Source: Pestalotiopsis fici W106-1 (Eukaryota > Ascomycota > Sordariomycetes > Amphisphaeriales > Sporocadaceae). Taken from it: a stretch of 64,000 nucleotides of DNA. Of this stretch, positions 61,664-64,000 are shown one piece after another; within the stretch, counting starts at the first letter, position 1, and each line of letters begins with the position of its first letter. Where the stretch lies: NCBI RefSeq assembly GCF_000516985.1, contig NW_006917093.1, positions 434,001 through 498,000 of the forward strand, read 5' to 3'. Under the pieces are notes generated by a model, which was given only the letters and a program-made list of their open reading frames with translations, did not search any database and was not told where the DNA came from. A program made the translations under genes and the position numbers.

Positions 61664-63680
61664 ATGGACGCATATCAGTATCCACCGCTTTGCAAAGACG
61701 ATTCTCAGATACGCCTTCTCACTCTGCTTCCTGCTGGGAAATTCACCGATGACCTACAGATTATTCTGAGCAATGCACAGCTATCGCGGCCTCAATCAGC
61801 AAATACGTTGCACGAGTCCGCAGCATCCCAAGAAAATCCACCAAGCATTGCCGATCATAGCTTTACGGCTTTGTCGTATGTCTGGGGCTCTCCGGGAAAT
61901 CCAAGCCATGTTGTGGTGCGCGGACGATCCAAAGACAGGATTATACAAGTGACGCGAAACGTCGACACTGCTTTGAGACATTTGCGCACCCACGACAAAG
62001 AGCGCGTGCTCTGGGTTGATGCAATATGCATCAATCAAGGCGATTTGGCCGAGAGAAGCAGTCAAGTCTGCTTGATGGCTCGTATCTACAATAGGGCTCT
62101 TGATGTCGTCATCTGGCTGGGTCCAGAACAGGATGATGGCGAGTATGCACTTTCTCTGTTGGGTACGTGGGGCTCGAACGTAGAGGTGGACTGGAAGGTC
62201 ATGACCATGGCCCCATCGCAGGATGCAGGTTCAGAAACGCATTGGGCAGACTCGAATCATCAGAAGACTCTAGACGAGCGCCAGTCCCTGGCCTTGTTCC
62301 GCTTGATCCATCGAGAATGGTTTGAACGTCTTTGGGTGAGACAAGAGGCTCTCACTGGCACTCCCACGATTATAAGATGCGGCAATGCAGAATATTCCTC
62401 ACAAACTTTGAGGAATGCGATATTCATGCTATATACGTCTGGCGTCTTGGTCCATCTTCCGACGGAGGAACGGACCAAATTTGCAGATCGTTGGAGCTTG
62501 GTCTACAGCTTGGTCACCTCTTTCGCTTCCAAACGGACCTTGGAAAAGTTACGTTTCGATTTACGCGGGTTGAAATGGGGCGATCCGGTTGATGCCATCT
62601 ATGCTACGTTGAGTTTGCTTACACCATTTAAACAAGCTATCGGCATCGTACCGGACTACACTCTCGCCAGCCATGGTCTTTCAAGACGTTGCGATCAGAC
62701 TTCTCACTCGCGCGAAAAGTCTGTCTTTTCTGGCTAGTTGCGAACTGGCTTCCAAGTCGATTCCAGAGCTGCCGACTTGGGTTCCGGACTGGTCCAGCCA
62801 AATAGAGACCAACCAAATTTATTCGTTCTGGTCTGCATCAGCCTGGATTTCTCCTCAGGCTTCAATCTCAAGTGAAAACATACTAACCCTCACAGGAATT
62901 CAAAAGGCTGTTGTGCGAAATACACATGCTTTAGACGCCACTGACGGAGAAGGAACGCCTCGGATTGCAAAGGCGGTTGAAATCATGTACAATCTCTTGC
63001 CCGAGGACCTCACAGAGACATACATTGGGGGCGGCGATATATGTGAAGCTTACACTCGGACGTTTACTGCCGACCTGTTTGCAGACAGGTTCATAGAAAA
63101 CCGGAGATTGCCGTCACTCGACCAAGCCAAGACTTTTATTCGCCAATTGAAAAGTATCAACGACATTGCAGCAGAGATTGCCAGTTTCCTCGAAACCCAT
63201 CATGTAAACGAATTGAGATCATATGTTGCCACGGCGATGCACATGTTTTCTGGTAGAAGTTTCTTCACGACAGATCAAGGATACATTGGGCTAGCGCCGT
63301 GTGACGCAAAGCCTGGCGATTCTGTGAATGTCATTATTGGCTGTAAAACACCCATGATGCTTCGCGCTGTTGAAGGTAGCGACTCTCCACAATGGCAGAT
63401 AGTTGGTGCTTGCTATTGTCCAGGTCTCATGTTTGGCGAGGCAATTTATGGCGACTTGTCCAGAAACTTGTCGCCCATTCAGCATGCTGTGGCCATCAAC
63501 ACATATCAACACTCCTTGAAAGACAAATTTAGCGGCACAGTATTGAAGAATTCCAAACACGTCTTGGAACACTGTAAGATACCAGTCGCGGTAGTAGGAG
63601 ATAATCCAGGACGGCTCGAAGTCACGATCGAGGCGTTACAAGAAAAGGGTATTCAGCTGGAAACATTAATGATTGTCTGA
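61664..63680 (+). pseudogene. HET-domain gene with a single frameshift
   Basis: The first frame, from MDAYQYPPL at 61664 (an upstream Met at 61643 is possible), carries all HET blocks: FTALSYVWGSPG, VLWVDAICINQGD, RSSQVCLMARIYNRA and WFERLWVRQEAL, then GDPVDAIYATLSLL and IVPDYT. Right after PDYT the expected continuation (VFQDVAIRLL…LPTWVPDWS) appears in the next frame from 62673 and stays open to 63680. The shift is one nucleotide within about 62,655–62,672, and no intron fits the space. The rest is intact and looks like a HET protein of about 670 residues. It is either a recent pseudogene or a sequencing error in an otherwise functional gene. Confidence 0.82.
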
Positions 63681-64000
63681 TCACTGACGCCAGTCGACAA
63701 AGTCACGGACACCTAGGTCTTCCGATAGTAAGGGCAAGGTCGCGTGCGCAAATGTGGCAACAGTTGAGCAGCAACGAGGAATGGTGTGGCTCGCGCGTAC
63801 ATGCTACGAAGAAGCTCATCTTGTTCAGATCATGATTGCTAAGAGGTATTAATGTTTTTCAACTGGTCTGATATTGGTTTTCAATTTGTGATTATCCGTG
63901 TCTTGATGTATGCTGCCCATCTTTTAGTTTTGACGAAGTGCAGGCTTATTTGGGCTGTCCAGGCTAACCCCCGGGAGCCCTATCTGGACGCTACGGCGGT
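63681..64000. other. Intergenic with GC-rich repeat motif at window end
   Basis: No gene recognised. At 63,940–63,980 a motif (CTTATTTGGG…GGCTAA…CCCCGGG) resembles 27,443–27,487. Confidence 0.5.
63940..63980 (+). repeat. GC-rich hairpin motif, copy 2
   Basis: Similar to copy 1, with arms GGGCT/AGCCC in the equivalent place. It may be the end of a transposon extending beyond the window. Confidence 0.45.

Noticed and set aside
1..64000. CRISPR array, operon, riboswitch or bacterial origin
   Set aside because: Introns, eukaryotic families and LTR elements show nuclear fungal DNA; no spaced direct repeats of CRISPR type were seen.

Overview
The window reads as nuclear DNA of a filamentous ascomycete (Pezizomycotina). 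The evidence is short GT–AG introns of about 50–70 bp, several HET-domain genes, fungal-only families (DUF3433, CorA-like with a GIFSM motif, Zn2Cys6 regulators, GH93), a nuclear tRNA-Gly, and two LTR retrotransposons stripped of CpA/TpG in the manner of repeat-induced point mutation (RIP). The species cannot be named from the sequence. Exon coordinates were worked out by hand from splice sites and reading phase.

Layout. 0–6.4 kb: a minus-strand gene joining a RelA/SpoT-like nucleotidyltransferase to a fungal STAND/HeLo-like N-terminal domain, with one in-frame TAA between them; a divergent CorA-like membrane protein; a sphinganine C4-hydroxylase-like enzyme. 8.4–13.1 kb: a compact cell-surface polysaccharide group (NodB deacetylase, hyaluronan/chitin-synthase-like GT2, LPMO-like protein). 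13.4–18.3 kb: an MCT-type MFS transporter and a 991-aa DUF3433 membrane protein. 19.1–26.2 kb: an ankyrin protein, an intact HET gene 48 bp upstream of it, and a membrane protein of unknown family. 27.4–28.5 kb: a 5'-truncated HET gene.

28.7–50.6 kb holds genes that fit use of plant arabinan/galactan: intracellular GH35, secreted GH93-like exo-arabinanase, a Zn2Cys6 regulator and a divergent sugar transporter. It is split by two RIP-mutated retroelements: a Ty1/copia element (31,253–36,627, plus strand) between the two hydrolases, and a Ty3/gypsy chromovirus (41,721–49,221, minus strand) inserted inside a coding exon of the transporter with a perfect TATTT target duplication.

50.6–64 kb: a decayed HET pseudogene, a 10-exon ankyrin–CorA-like fusion, tRNA-Gly(GCC), an unknown fungal membrane protein, a 100-N assembly gap next to an inverted repeat, and a HET gene with one frameshift. 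Overall this is a fast-evolving accessory segment: HET, ankyrin, CorA-like and STAND-type genes at all stages of decay lie between metabolic clusters. The best candidates for something little described are the RelA/SpoT–HeLo-like gene and the GT2–deacetylase–LPMO group.
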